NCBI RefSeq assembly: GCF_001618385.1 | Contig: NZ_BDCR01000003.1 | Span: 310,001 to 374,000, forward strand | Reading direction: 5' to 3' | Length of the DNA: 64,000 nucleotides | DNA from: Paludibacter jiangxiensis | GTDB lineage: Bacteria > Bacteroidota > Bacteroidia > Bacteroidales > Paludibacteraceae | Shown: positions 27,411 to 35,993 of the stretch, piece after piece | Layout of the letters: every line of letters begins with the position of its first letter | Position numbering within the stretch: position 1 is the first letter of the stretch | Notes under the pieces: generated by a model | The model's input: the letters and a program-made list of their open reading frames with translations, nothing else | Databases searched by the model: none | Told to the model about the DNA's origin: nothing | Position numbers and translations under genes: made by a program

Positions 27411-29897
27411 TTATTTTCCCTTCAGCTTTTCTGCAGCCAATACCAAAAACATAAAATTAGTAGTCTCGGCACCGATCACATACTCGGTTTGTTGCCACAT
27501 AAACGGCCACACTTTCAGCTCCGGAAAGTCAGGACGAATAATGCCAGTGCCCGATACTACACCGCCCGGAACAGACGACCAGTCTCCCCTATTTGGTCCA
27601 TAAGCCGTAGTCACCGACCGCGCACCAACGCCCGATACGAACGACGAAGTATTTTCGCCAAAATGGTTGCCCAATACAAAATCAAGTGAATTAAAAATCA
27701 GATTGGAAGAAAAAATAGTCGGAAAGTTTTTATGCAGAAAATATTGCTGAACACCGGCCTGCTCAATCGACCATCCATCTCCCCAAATGGCAATGTGGTA
27801 AGGAACTCCAAACGGGTTCTGTTTGTTCTGACTTTGTACCTGATCGTTCAAACGTTGGTAAGCCGGCAATAAAGCATTTTTAAATTCCTCATTCTTCAAT
27901 AGATTCCACACTCTGGAAATATAAGTTGCGGAAGAGAACAGGCTTTTAGAGAGAGTTTCTTTGGCAGCATAAACATCGGCAAGGTATTTAGGATCGTTCG
28001 TTGTAAGATAAAGTTCGCAGGCTGCATTCACCTTGTTGAACGCGATGCCCCAACCACGACTGTCGGAAGCGGTATTATTTTTAGCATAGAGTTCAAGAGC
28101 GGCTTTGAGACATTTGGCAGACAATGTATCATTATATTCTTTCAAAACGCGGGCAGCAGCAGCCAATGCCGGAATGGTCGACAACTCCCTGCCCGGGTTT
28201 TCTTCGGTAAATACCCAGCGATCGTCGCTCGCCCCCGATTCCGCACCTGTTTTCTCTGTTTTAGAGAGCTTTGGGTTGTATTTGAGCCCGTCTGTCATAG
28301 TGGAACCATCGCCCAGAAGAACATACTGTCTCAACTCGTGATCGATAATGCCGCGATAGAGCCGCCCGAGATTTTCGTAACCTCCCAGTATCGACAAAAC
28401 GCCATGTTCTATTTGTTGCAGAACATCCGGTTTCCCATCGGGACGGTGAATCTCAACCACTCTGTTTGTCTCATCAATGGTGGTCTGATCCCATTTCAGG
28501 CCAAATTCTTCGTACAACAAAGCAAGGCTATGTACGGCACCGGCTTGCGATTCGACACGCAGATCATAGTCTCCGGCATCATGCCATCCGCCGATGTTGA
28601 GCCCCGGCACCTGTTCGTAAGGTTTGAAACGGGTCAGCGTAGAGTGTCCCTGCATATAACCGTCGTAGTGGTTGGTATCGGTGGGAGCCATCAACGCATC
28701 GTCCATGTGGCAAAGCCCATGCCATACCCGGTAACCCTCGTTCACACGCATGTGGCACATCTGCACCGGATAGAAGTATTCCAGAGTCGGTTGCCACACT
28801 CCTCGTTGATAAACATCATTATCAATTTTAAAAGGCTCGGTAGTATAATTATCGTATTGCAATTGATACATACCCGGCTTCTTCACATCCGAAAAGTCGA
28901 ATTGATAGTAGTTGAACCGGAGATATTTACCCCATTTTACGGGCAAAGCCGACTTCGCAACTTCAGGTTTTCCATCTTCTGCAAGACGAATCAAAGAGAC
29001 TTTCCTGATCTGAGTCTCCGAAGCATCCAGTTCAACATTAGCGACCTTTCGTTGGTCGGGCAAATAACCGATTTGACTGATATGAACCACCGGTTTTTGT
29101 TTGAAATTGGGGACAACATTCGGCTCGACCACCCACTCTATTGCATTTTTAAAGGCACCTTCAGGCACTTCCGAGCGTACCACATACCATCCGTTATTGT
29201 GGTAAAACCGTCCATCAAGTAGTTGAATATCCGATTTGAGGCTTGTGATGACCATCGTTTGATCGGGAGCATCCGGTGCAATGGTCAGTTTTTTGCCTGA
29301 AGCCATAGGCGATGCCTGCCACGCTCCGTCATTATCCTGTTGCATCGGACTAACCGGTTGTTTGGCAAAGATTCCCGATTTGCCATCCACATACCAGGCC
29401 TTACCAAATAAATTGCCCGGAAACAGCTCAAGGTTGAATCCAACTTTGCCAATCCATTCCTTTGGCAAAGGCTTCTCCAAATCAACGATGATACGAAATT
29501 TCTTACCTTCGCCAATAACCCTTACATTGTAACTAAAATTTAAATCGGGATAGATCACTGGATTAAAGCCTTTGCGGTTGCGGCTTTCGTCCGGGTAGGT
29601 ACATTTGATGCTGATTTCGTTTTTGTCGGGAAAGACTTCTCTCTTACCACTTGCCGGAATCGGTTGCCACTGTCCCGGAGTAGGTTCAAGCCGCAGGTCT
29701 CCATTGGTGGCCACACGGGTTCCGTTCTGGATAATTCCGATAGCTCCCTGATGCCCTTCCGGATAAATATCGTAAAACACCATTACATTAAGTCCTGGCA
29801 TCTCAAAATATTGATCGCTATTAATCTTGAGGCTTTGGGAATAGCCTACCGAGATTACAGCAAAGCTTAAAACAAACAATAAGATTGCTTTTTTCAT
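27411..29897 (-). CDS. Secreted glycoside hydrolase family 9 (cellulase-type)
   Basis: 828 residues with a signal peptide (SFAVISVGYSQ). An N-terminal region of about 240 residues without a recognised family is followed by a CelD_N-type Ig-like domain (about 270-355, VVHISQIGYLPDQRK). The GH9 (alpha/alpha)6 barrel follows, with GGWHDAGDYDLR near residue 438 (catalytic base Asp pair) and WQQTEYVIGAETTNF near the C-terminus (candidate catalytic acid Glu). Inverting hydrolysis of beta-1,4 or mixed-linked glucans is the usual activity. No SusC/SusD pair lies next to it, so it is not a complete utilisation locus. Confidence 0.9.
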   Translation of the reverse strand: MKKAILLFVLSFAVISVGYSQSLKINSDQYFEMPGLNVMVFYDIYPEGHQGAIGIIQNGTRVATNGDLRLEPTPGQWQPIPASGKREVFPDKNEISIKCTYPDESRNRKGFNPVIYPDLNFSYNVRVIGEGKKFRIIVDLEKPLPKEWIGKVGFNLELFPGNLFGKAWYVDGKSGIFAKQPVSPMQQDNDGAWQASPMASGKKLTIAPDAPDQTMVITSLKSDIQLLDGRFYHNNGWYVVRSEVPEGAFKNAIEWVVEPNVVPNFKQKPVVHISQIGYLPDQRKVANVELDASETQIRKVSLIRLAEDGKPEVAKSALPVKWGKYLRFNYYQFDFSDVKKPGMYQLQYDNYTTEPFKIDNDVYQRGVWQPTLEYFYPVQMCHMRVNEGYRVWHGLCHMDDALMAPTDTNHYDGYMQGHSTLTRFKPYEQVPGLNIGGWHDAGDYDLRVESQAGAVHSLALLYEEFGLKWDQTTIDETNRVVEIHRPDGKPDVLQQIEHGVLSILGGYENLGRLYRGIIDHELRQYVLLGDGSTMTDGLKYNPKLSKTEKTGAESGASDDRWVFTEENPGRELSTIPALAAAARVLKEYNDTLSAKCLKAALELYAKNNTASDSRGWGIAFNKVNAACELYLTTNDPKYLADVYAAKETLSKSLFSSATYISRVWNLLKNEEFKNALLPAYQRLNDQVQSQNKQNPFGVPYHIAIWGDGWSIEQAGVQQYFLHKNFPTIFSSNLIFNSLDFVLGNHFGENTSSFVSGVGARSVTTAYGPNRGDWSSVPGGVVSGTGIIRPDFPELKVWPFMWQQTEYVIGAETTNFMFLVLAAEKLKGK

Positions 29898-30297
29898 GGT
29901 TGTGTTGTATTAGATTTTGTGAAAAAACGGTATAAATAGTTCTTTTTTAGAAAAGAAACCGGACGAAGGTAGCATTTAATTAGCTTATTTCCAACGAAAA
30001 AACCTTTTCATCATAGGAATTATGTTAAAAAACAGATTTACGTTCCGCCACAATCTTCCAACAGCTTTATTCCGCAAATAATTATTCTCAAACCAAGTAG
30101 ACAGAGCTCAGAATTAAGCTTAGACAACGGCCGTTCTTTTAATAAAAACACCTTTGAAGGCTTAACTTATACTTAATAAATGCAAGTCAGGCCCTTTCTG
30201 CTATTAAATTGTGCTAAAACATTACCAAACAAAGACTAATATAACAAACCAACCGTTACTTTTACATTCGTAAATGTAAAATCACCATCAAACTTAC
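29898..30297. other. Intergenic region between GH9 and DUF4136 genes
   Basis: 400 AT-rich bases between divergent genes. A near-consensus minus-strand -7 box TACCTTCG (29964-29971) could serve GH9. A perfect 8-bp inverted repeat lies at 30261-30280 before the DUF4136 gene. No RNA gene or reading frame of note is visible. Confidence 0.45.
30261..30280 (+). promoter_or_regulatory. Palindrome upstream of the DUF4136 gene
   Basis: TTTACATT-cgta-AATGTAAA is a perfect 8-bp inverted repeat, 18 bases ahead of the start at 30298 and overlapping a weak -7-like TACTTTTA. Its symmetry and place fit an operator or a short hairpin at the 5' end of the transcript. Confidence 0.45.
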
Positions 30298-30897
30298 ATG
30301 GATATGAAAAAAATAGCATTATTTTCATTCTTGATTGCCGTCACGGTTGCTCTCAGTAGCTGTGCTAGTACTTATAAACTGGAACACAGCGCAGTCCTAA
30401 ACAAAGCCGAGATCGCAACGTATAGAACGTTCTCCATCGCTCCGTTTGCAGAAGCAATGCGAATGCCAAAGAAGGGGAAAGCTGTACTTTCGGAAGAAGA
30501 GTATAATAATCTGGCGAATGGCATCCGCAGCGAGATGGCAGCCCGTGGTTATGCCGAAGATCCGGCTTCTGATCTAAAAATCAGCTTCAGTCTGTTTGTC
30601 GAACGTAATGCCGACATCACCACCAACTTATATCCCGATTACTACTACGGACGCTTTGGGATGTATCATCCATACGCATTCCGTCGTCCCTATACAGGGT
30701 ACACTTCAACACACATTTACAAGGAAGGTATTTGGGTGATTAACATCGTTGCGGTTCAAAACAAGATGTTGCTCTACTCAGCAGCTGTCAGTGCAGAGAT
30801 GAGCCCGAAGACATTGACACTAAAAAGCCCGGAAGAGATATCTAAGGCTAGTGCAGTACTATTTAAGAAGTTTCCGGTCAAACCGGCGAAGAAATAA
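30298..30897 (+). CDS. DUF4136 lipoprotein
   Basis: 199 residues. LSSCAS (Cys at about residue 22) is a lipobox. The mature part fits DUF4136: a TYRTFSIAPF segment near the N-terminus, IRSEMAARGYAEDPASDLKISFSLFVE in the middle, and a Tyr-rich loop (YPDYYYGRFGMYHPY) before the final strands GIWVINIVAVQNKMLLYSAA. These are outer-membrane-associated lipoproteins of unknown function. ATG 30298 and ATG 30304 (MDMKK) are both possible starts. It is a single gene and converges on the leucine operon across two palindromic elements. Confidence 0.85.
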   Translation: MDMKKIALFSFLIAVTVALSSCASTYKLEHSAVLNKAEIATYRTFSIAPFAEAMRMPKKGKAVLSEEEYNNLANGIRSEMAARGYAEDPASDLKISFSLFVERNADITTNLYPDYYYGRFGMYHPYAFRRPYTGYTSTHIYKEGIWVINIVAVQNKMLLYSAAVSAEMSPKTLTLKSPEEISKASAVLFKKFPVKPAKK

Positions 30898-30913
30898 TTT
30901 TTCAAAAAAAACA

Positions 30914-30988
30914 AGCACACAGAAAACACTGAGTGGACGGATTACCGGTCATTTGGTGTTTTTCTTTTTTCTAAGCTTTTCGGGTGCT
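30914..30988. repeat. Palindromic element a (leucine-region family)
   Basis: The first 48 bases match element b at 41 of 48 positions (AGCACACAGAAAACACTGAG...). The right end (CGGGTGCT) is a degraded inverse of the left. It lies 16 bases after the DUF4136 stop. Confidence 0.7.
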
Positions 30989-31097
30989 AAAAACGTAAAA
31001 AACAGGCAGATATTAAAGCCTCTTAGACATCCCTTTTACCGTTAATCGAAAGGTCTCCAAGCTATGTAAATAAAGCTGCAAACAACTACAAAATACA

Positions 31098-31173
31098 AGC
31101 ACACGGAAAACACTGAGCGAACGGATGACCTGTCATTCGGTGTGTTCCGTTTTTTCTGTGTTTTCCGTGTGCT
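31098..31173. repeat. Palindromic element b, with perfect 16-bp terminal inverted repeats
   Basis: AGCACACGGAAAACAC (31098-31113) and GTGTTTTCCGTGTGCT (31158-31173) are exact inverses. The 44-base centre contains a second small palindrome ATGAC-ct-GTCAT. It ends 9 bases before the leuD stop, so it lies just downstream of the leucine operon. There is no T-tract. Confidence 0.9.
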
Positions 31174-31182
31174 AAAATATTA

Positions 31183-31770
31183 TCAAATAGAAGCTGTTTC
31201 CCAGGCTTCAATCTTATCTTTTTTGCTCAACAGATAGTCAATATCGTCCAATCCATTCAGCAAACACTCCTTTTTGTAAGAGTTGATATCGAACGATTCC
31301 ACAGCACCATTGGCATTGTTGGTGATAGTCTGTGCAGCGAGATCCACTGTGACCGTTGTTTTAGCATCCGCATTAATGGCCGCAAAAAGATCTGCCAAAA
31401 ATTTTTCCGATACAACAACCGGAAGCACGCCGTTATTAAGCGCATTGCCCTTGAAAATATCGGCAAAAAAGCTCGACACAACCACTTTGAAACCGTAGCC
31501 TGCAATCGCCCAGGCGGCATGTTCGCGACTTGAACCGCTACCAAAATTCTTGCCACCTACCAATACTTGGCCGGTATAGGTTGGGTTGTTCAACACAAAG
31601 TTACTAATTGGCTGACCGGCTTTATCGTAACGCCAGTCGGCAAAAAGATTGTCACCAAAACCTTCGCGGGTAGTCGCTTTCAGGAAGCGCGCCGGGATGA
31701 TCTGGTCGGTGTCCACATTTTCGATAGGGAGTGGAACACAAGAAGATGTGATGGTTTGAAATTTTTCCAT
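31183..31770 (-). CDS. leuD: 3-isopropylmalate dehydratase small subunit
   Basis: 195 residues, the swivel-domain subunit of isopropylmalate isomerase, which converts 2- to 3-isopropylmalate with LeuC in leucine synthesis. Diagnostic: [14 protein letters not shown] near the N-terminus and [17 protein letters not shown] (substrate-binding loop) near residue 75. The length is typical. It is the last gene of the minus-strand leucine operon, separated from the thioesterase gene by a GxxExxY element that fills the whole gap. Confidence 0.96.
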   Translation of the reverse strand: MEKFQTITSSCVPLPIENVDTDQIIPARFLKATTREGFGDNLFADWRYDKAGQPISNFVLNNPTYTGQVLVGGKNFGSGSSREHAAWAIAGYGFKVVVSSFFADIFKGNALNNGVLPVVVSEKFLADLFAAINADAKTTVTVDLAAQTITNNANGAVESFDINSYKKECLLNGLDDIDYLLSKKDKIEAWETASI

Positions 31771-31784
31771 TTTTTATTTTTTTC

Positions 31785-32262
31785 GCACACGGAAAACACA
31801 GAATATACGGATCCGCATTTCCAGAATGCTCGTTTTAACTTACTGTTTTTCTATCGTTGGTATAAATCAGTCGTTTCATTTCTGCTTTCTTACCAAAATT
31901 CAAAAGCAAACCCACTTCCAATTCACACGCTTTTAAATAATTTATCAACTGATATTCATGTTCTTTACACATACTTTCGACGGCCTTCAACTCTAAGATA
32001 ACTTTACCGTCAACCACAATATCTGCATAAAAGACCCCGACAACCTTGCCATTGTAATACACATTAATTGGCTTCTCAGTTTCGCATTTCAAACCAGCGT
32101 TTGTTAATTCCAGATAAAGTGCATTTTTATATACCTTTTCAAGAAATCCAAATCCAAGTTTATGATGCACTTGATAAAACCAGTATATTATTTCTTCTGT
32201 CAGTGCTTCATGTAGCATATTGATTCTGTGTCATTCTGTAAAATCAGTGTAGTCTGTGTGCT
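31785..32262. repeat. Palindromic element c-d carrying a GxxExxY gene
   Basis: The left arm GCACACGGAAAACACAGAAT (from 31785) matches element b over 23 of 28 bases. The right arm (ending 32262, read on the minus strand GCACACAGACTACACTGATT) is an imperfect inverse, 15 of 20. Between the arms lies only the GxxExxY gene. The element starts 14 bases from the leuD ATG and its last base is the first base of the thioesterase stop codon, so it fills the gap exactly. Confidence 0.7.
31835..32218 (-). CDS. GxxExxY family protein (PD-(D/E)XK-like)
   Basis: 127 residues. It carries the name-giving motif in HHKLGFGFLEKVYKNAL (G-F-L-E-K-V-Y, about residue 25). FYADIVVDGKVILELKAVE (about 64-82) gives the D...ExK arrangement of the PD-(D/E)XK nuclease fold, and QLINYLKACELEVGLLLNFG closes the domain. 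Family members are small, of unknown function, and in my recollection often sit alone in intergenic or intervening sequences. It lies inside a palindromic element between leuD and the thioesterase gene. A nuclease activity acting on its own element is an inference. Confidence 0.85.
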   Translation of the reverse strand: MLHEALTEEIIYWFYQVHHKLGFGFLEKVYKNALYLELTNAGLKCETEKPINVYYNGKVVGVFYADIVVDGKVILELKAVESMCKEHEYQLINYLKACELEVGLLLNFGKKAEMKRLIYTNDRKTVS

Positions 32263-32690
32263 TATTTAATTATCAGTTGTTCGCCTTCAAATTCGATGAT
32301 GCGTTTGCGCCAATCGTCAGGAATGACACAACTGGTTTGAGCCTTAATATCAAAGCAGACCACAACCGCCGTACACGTTGAAAGAAGATCGCCGTTATCG
32401 CTGTTAATCAGCAAATGTTCCATCGTAAAACTCTTATTTCCTAAGACAGAGATACGGGTTTCGACATAAATATTGTAGCGCATAAAGATCGGCTTCAGAT
32501 AATCGATCTTTATCGAAGCCCCCACAACAGCCAATCCACTAAAATCGATTTCGGGTATCACCTGATCGAAATAGTCCATTTTACCGGCATCATAATAATT
32601 GAGATACACGGTATTGGAGACATGTCCGATGATATCCACATCGTTGAAACGAACCTGAATAGGCACTTTCGATTTGAATACTGCACTCAT
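32262..32690 (-). CDS. Hotdog-fold acyl-CoA thioesterase
   Basis: 142 residues of the 4-hydroxybenzoyl-CoA thioesterase/YbgC type: VRFNDVDIIGHVSNTVYLNYYDAGKMDYF holds the catalytic Asp and the long central helix, followed by VVGASIKIDYLKPIFMRYNIYVETRI. Substrates are acyl-CoA thioesters; which one is unknown. A longer reading from a GTG at 32720 begins inside palindromic element e, so the ATG at 32690 (MSAVFKSKVPIQ) is chosen. It is located between leuC and leuD and is not a known leucine enzyme. Confidence 0.88.
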   Translation of the reverse strand: MSAVFKSKVPIQVRFNDVDIIGHVSNTVYLNYYDAGKMDYFDQVIPEIDFSGLAVVGASIKIDYLKPIFMRYNIYVETRISVLGNKSFTMEHLLINSDNGDLLSTCTAVVVCFDIKAQTSCVIPDDWRKRIIEFEGEQLIIK

Positions 32691-32705
32691 ACCTAATCGC
32701 TTTTT

Positions 32706-32783
32706 GCACACGGATAACACTGAATCAACAGAATCTCAAGAATACTATTTACTATTCCGTCGTCTCCGTGTATTCTGTGTGCT
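32706..32783. repeat. Palindromic element e between leuC and the thioesterase gene
   Basis: GCACACGGATAACACTGAAT at the left (from 32706) shares its end with elements b and c. The right end (minus strand AGCACACAGAATACACGG) is an imperfect inverse. It fills the gap between the thioesterase ATG (32690) and the leuC stop (32789). Confidence 0.75.
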
Positions 32784-32788
32784 GAGAT

Positions 32789-34180
32789 TTAGTTTCTCGG
32801 ATCGGTAATTTTGCCGGTTACAGCAGCAGCAGCAGCTACCAGCGGACCTGCCAAAATGGTACGAGCGCCCGGACCCTGACGTCCTTCGAAGTTACGGTTA
32901 GAGGTTGATACGGCATATTTTCCGGCAGGAACCTTATCTTCGTTCATAGCAAGGCAAGCCGAACATCCCGGTTGACGCAATTCAAAACCAGCTTCGGTAA
33001 GGATTTTATCCAAACCTTCGGCACGAATCTGCTTTTCGACCATCCATGAACCCGGCACCAACCATGCAATCACGTTATCGGCTTTCTTTTTGCCTTTCAC
33101 GTAAGCGGCAAAAGCGCGGAAATCCTCGATACGACCATTGGTACAACTACCAAGGAATACGTAGTCGATTTGTTTACCTTCCAGTTTTTCACCGGGTTTA
33201 AAGCCCATGTAGTTCAACGATTTTTCGAACGAAATGCGACCAGCCTCATCAATCTGATCGATGGTAGGAATTGCACCTCCGATAGCCATCCCCATGCCGG
33301 GATTAGTACCGTAAGTAATCCACGGTTCGATGGATGCTGCATCGAAGGAGATTTCGCGATCGAACTTAGCACCGTCATCCGATTTCAGGGTTTTCCAGTA
33401 AGCAAGCACTTTGTCCCAGGCTTCGCCTTTAGGAGCAAATTCGCGGCCTTGTACGTAAGCGAAAGTAGTTTCGTCAGGGGCAATCATACCTCCACGGGCA
33501 CCCATTTCGATACTCAGGTTACAAACCGTCATACGTTCTTCCATCGACAGGTTACAGATGGCTTCGCCGGCATATTCCACGAAATAACCCGTTGCACCAC
33601 CGGTTGTCAATTGAGAGATAGTATAAAGAGCAATATCTTTGGCTGTAACGCCCGGTTTCAGTTTGCCGTTATAGTTGATACGCATCGTTTTAGGACGCGG
33701 TTGCAAAATACATTGCGATGCAAGCACCATCTCCACCTCGCTGGTACCGATACCAAACGCAATGGCACCGAATGCGCCGTGAGTAGAGGTGTGACTATCG
33801 CCGCATACAATGGTCATACCCGGCTGTGTCAAACCGTTTTCCGGTCCGATTACGTGGATAATACCATTCTTTTCGTGTCCCAATCCGTAGAGTGTCAGGC
33901 CGAAATCGGCGGCATTCTTCGAGAGTGTATCTACCTGATTTTTAGAAATCGGATCCTGAATTGGTTTATCCTGATTCAGAGTCGGAATATTGTGGTCGGG
34001 AGACAAAGTAGTTTTCTCCGGACGGAATACTTTCAAACCGCGTTTACGAAGGCCATCGAATGCCTGAGGGCTGGTTACTTCGTGGCAAAAATGCCTATCG
34101 ATATAAATCTGCGTAGGACCATCGGTAACTGCCGTCACCACATGCGCGTCCCAAATCTTGTCAAATAAAGTCTTAGACAT
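32789..34180 (-). CDS. leuC: 3-isopropylmalate dehydratase large subunit
   Basis: 463 residues, the aconitase-family catalytic subunit with a [4Fe-4S] cluster. The three ligand cysteines are visible: [14 protein letters not shown] (about residue 345) and [13 protein letters not shown] (two Cys, about 405-408). Also present are [25 protein letters not shown] at the N-terminus and [13 protein letters not shown]. It forms isopropylmalate isomerase with LeuD. A 332-codon plus-strand reading frame opposite it is a shadow. Confidence 0.97.
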   Translation of the reverse strand: MSKTLFDKIWDAHVVTAVTDGPTQIYIDRHFCHEVTSPQAFDGLRKRGLKVFRPEKTTLSPDHNIPTLNQDKPIQDPISKNQVDTLSKNAADFGLTLYGLGHEKNGIIHVIGPENGLTQPGMTIVCGDSHTSTHGAFGAIAFGIGTSEVEMVLASQCILQPRPKTMRINYNGKLKPGVTAKDIALYTISQLTTGGATGYFVEYAGEAICNLSMEERMTVCNLSIEMGARGGMIAPDETTFAYVQGREFAPKGEAWDKVLAYWKTLKSDDGAKFDREISFDAASIEPWITYGTNPGMGMAIGGAIPTIDQIDEAGRISFEKSLNYMGFKPGEKLEGKQIDYVFLGSCTNGRIEDFRAFAAYVKGKKKADNVIAWLVPGSWMVEKQIRAEGLDKILTEAGFELRQPGCSACLAMNEDKVPAGKYAVSTSNRNFEGRQGPGARTILAGPLVAAAAAVTGKITDPRN

Positions 34181-34198
34181 GAAATATAATTATGAATT

Positions 34199-34601
34199 GT
34201 TAGTTATTAGTGATTAATTTAATCTGGATTTAGTTGTCTTAATACTGCTTGTCAATAGTTTAATAAGTTCAATCGCATCTTTATTGACACTTTCAAACTG
34301 TTGTTCGGTCAAATAAGCCGTTGCTTGCAATAGATCCAACCAATAAATCGTTTCATTAATCTCTTTTTGTGCAATCGCTAATTTATGCACAAAATCCGTT
34401 TTACTCTCGGCATGTTCGGCTTCCCGCACCATTGCACCAACTGATGTTCCGCTGCGGAGAAGTTGTTTACTCATCAAAAACTCAGACTTCTCTTCATTCA
34501 GATATTTGAACAGGTTCACAATCCGAATGGCAAACTCAAAGCTTTTCTGTTTTAAGATTCCCTCTTTCATAGTTCATTAATCGTTGACAATTAACCACTA
34601 A
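34199..34601. repeat. S23-gene element with imperfect inverted ends
   Basis: TTAGTGATTAATT (34207-34219) and AATTAACCACTAA (34589-34601) are inverses over 12 of 13 bases and flank the four-helix-bundle gene closely; the left copy overlaps its stop. The whole stretch occupies the gap between the leuC ATG (34180) and the stop of the yihY-like gene (34609). The bases are AT-rich, so the pairing could be partly chance. Confidence 0.45.
34214..34570 (-). CDS. Four-helix-bundle protein, 23S rRNA intervening-sequence (S23) family
   Basis: 118 residues, all alpha: KSFEFAIRIVNLFKYLNEEKSEFLMSKQLLRSGTSVGAMVREAEHAESKTDFVHKL is typical of the S23/IVP family, with the hallmark Q-L-L-R-S-G-T-S-V and REAEHAESKTDF. 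Members were first found inside intervening sequences of 23S rRNA genes and also resemble the Avd accessory proteins of diversity-generating retroelements. Here it stands alone between leuC and the yihY-like gene, bracketed by short inverted repeats. Function is unknown; a nucleic-acid-binding role is inferred from family relatives. Confidence 0.88.
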   Translation of the reverse strand: MKEGILKQKSFEFAIRIVNLFKYLNEEKSEFLMSKQLLRSGTSVGAMVREAEHAESKTDFVHKLAIAQKEINETIYWLDLLQATAYLTEQQFESVNKDAIELIKLLTSSIKTTKSRLN

Positions 34602-34608
34602 CCACTCA

Positions 34609-35979
34609 TTACAGGTCTTTTATCAGCACATTGGCCTTGGAGAACTGTGTATCGTACTCGTCGAGAATATCTTCGAGCTGATTAGTGATTTCAACGTCAC
34701 GCAGCGAGCCGTGCTCGTCTATTTTCTTTTCAATGGTTTCCATCAACATTCCGAGAGTCATCTGCAAGATGGCAAACGCCGGCTGGTAGCCCGTTTTATC
34801 GGCATCCGGTATTATCACCTCGCGTATGATTCCTGATTCTGTCAGTTTCGTCAGCATCGTTTGTACCACATGCTCGGGCAACTTAATCGCTTTGGCAAGC
34901 GTCAGCACCACCGGAGGATCTTCACGCCGTTCAAAGCATTTCACAATATAGTGAACCAGAAAAAGATAGGCAATCTTCTGTTTTCGTATCGACAAAGAGA
35001 CGACGCTACGCTCGATTTCAATACGTTTGATATTTTCGATGGTATAGGCAATGTTGGCTCCCAGAAGAAAAATATTCCAGGTGTAATACAAAAAAATCAG
35101 CAACAGCGGCAAAGCGGCAAAACTACCATAAATAGCATTGTAGCGAGCCACACCTACCTGAAAATTGATATAAACAAACTGCAATAACTGAAACGCTGTT
35201 CCGGCAATAATACTGGCAATAATTACAGGTTTAATTTTAACCCTGACATTCGGCATAATGGTGTACATGCAGGCAAACAAAAACCAGCTCATCAGGTAAG
35301 GCACAAACGAAAAGAACGCTTTGAACAACCAGTTGATTTCGGCCTGATCAGTCACAGACTGCAATGTGTGCGACAAATAAATCATCGCACTCGACGAGGC
35401 AATCAGAAAGACCGGAGTAAGAATCATCATTGCCAGATAGTCGGTAAATTTCCGCACCCAGGTTCGCTGTTTTTCAACATGACGAATATCGTTCAATGCT
35501 TTTTCTATGTATCCAAACATTTGGATTACAGAATAGAACAAGAACAGCAATCCCACTCCGGCTACGACTTCTCCTTTGGTGTGAGCCAATAACGATTTGG
35601 TAAAATCAAGGATCGTCGGCAAGGCATCACCCGCCCAATCGAGATGCTCCTGCATCCATTGCGTCAACAGGGCATCCATCCCGAAACCCTTAGCCACGCC
35701 AAACAACAACGCGAAAACCGGCACTATAGAAAGCAATGTAAAATAAGTCAATGCCGAAGCCCGGTACACCAACCGGCCCTTCACCCACTCGTCGTAGGTC
35801 ACCGACCCTATTTTCATCATTGTGTAGCCAAAAGCCTTGTATTTGGGCAACAATTTTGTATCCGCGTGCCAAAGGTCGTGGAAAATAAACTGATTGAATC
35901 GCCCCACCAAGGTTTGTTTTGGCTTTGTTGTCATATTGCCTGGTTTAATGGAACAGAGCCCGAAACCGAAGTATTTCAT
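34609..35979 (-). CDS. YihY/virulence factor BrkB family membrane protein
   Basis: 456 residues with about six hydrophobic helices in residues 50-300 (SALTYFTLLSIVPVFALLFG, IYGSFAALPLLLIFLYYTWNIFLLGANIAYTIE). These are the signature of YihY/BrkB membrane proteins, once misnamed RNase BN and of unknown transport role. The C-terminal 140 residues are soluble and resemble a winged-helix-like extension (LPEHVVQTMLTKLTESGIIREV). An alternative ATG 15 codons in (MTTKPKQ, 35934) may be the true start. It lies 14 bp after leuA in the leucine operon, with no obvious link to leucine. Confidence 0.87.
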   Translation of the reverse strand: MKYFGFGLCSIKPGNMTTKPKQTLVGRFNQFIFHDLWHADTKLLPKYKAFGYTMMKIGSVTYDEWVKGRLVYRASALTYFTLLSIVPVFALLFGVAKGFGMDALLTQWMQEHLDWAGDALPTILDFTKSLLAHTKGEVVAGVGLLFLFYSVIQMFGYIEKALNDIRHVEKQRTWVRKFTDYLAMMILTPVFLIASSSAMIYLSHTLQSVTDQAEINWLFKAFFSFVPYLMSWFLFACMYTIMPNVRVKIKPVIIASIIAGTAFQLLQFVYINFQVGVARYNAIYGSFAALPLLLIFLYYTWNIFLLGANIAYTIENIKRIEIERSVVSLSIRKQKIAYLFLVHYIVKCFERREDPPVVLTLAKAIKLPEHVVQTMLTKLTESGIIREVIIPDADKTGYQPAFAILQMTLGMLMETIEKKIDEHGSLRDVEITNQLEDILDEYDTQFSKANVLIKDL

Positions 35980-35993
35980 CCGGCTTACCGGTT

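Noticed and set aside
28338-29222. 294-codon plus-strand reading frame opposite the GH9 gene
   Set aside because: Shadow of a certain gene; no signal peptide or domain of its own.
33170-34168. 332-codon plus-strand reading frame opposite leuC
   Set aside because: Shadow of the codon pattern of leuC; the sequence has no protein-like features, while leuC is certain.
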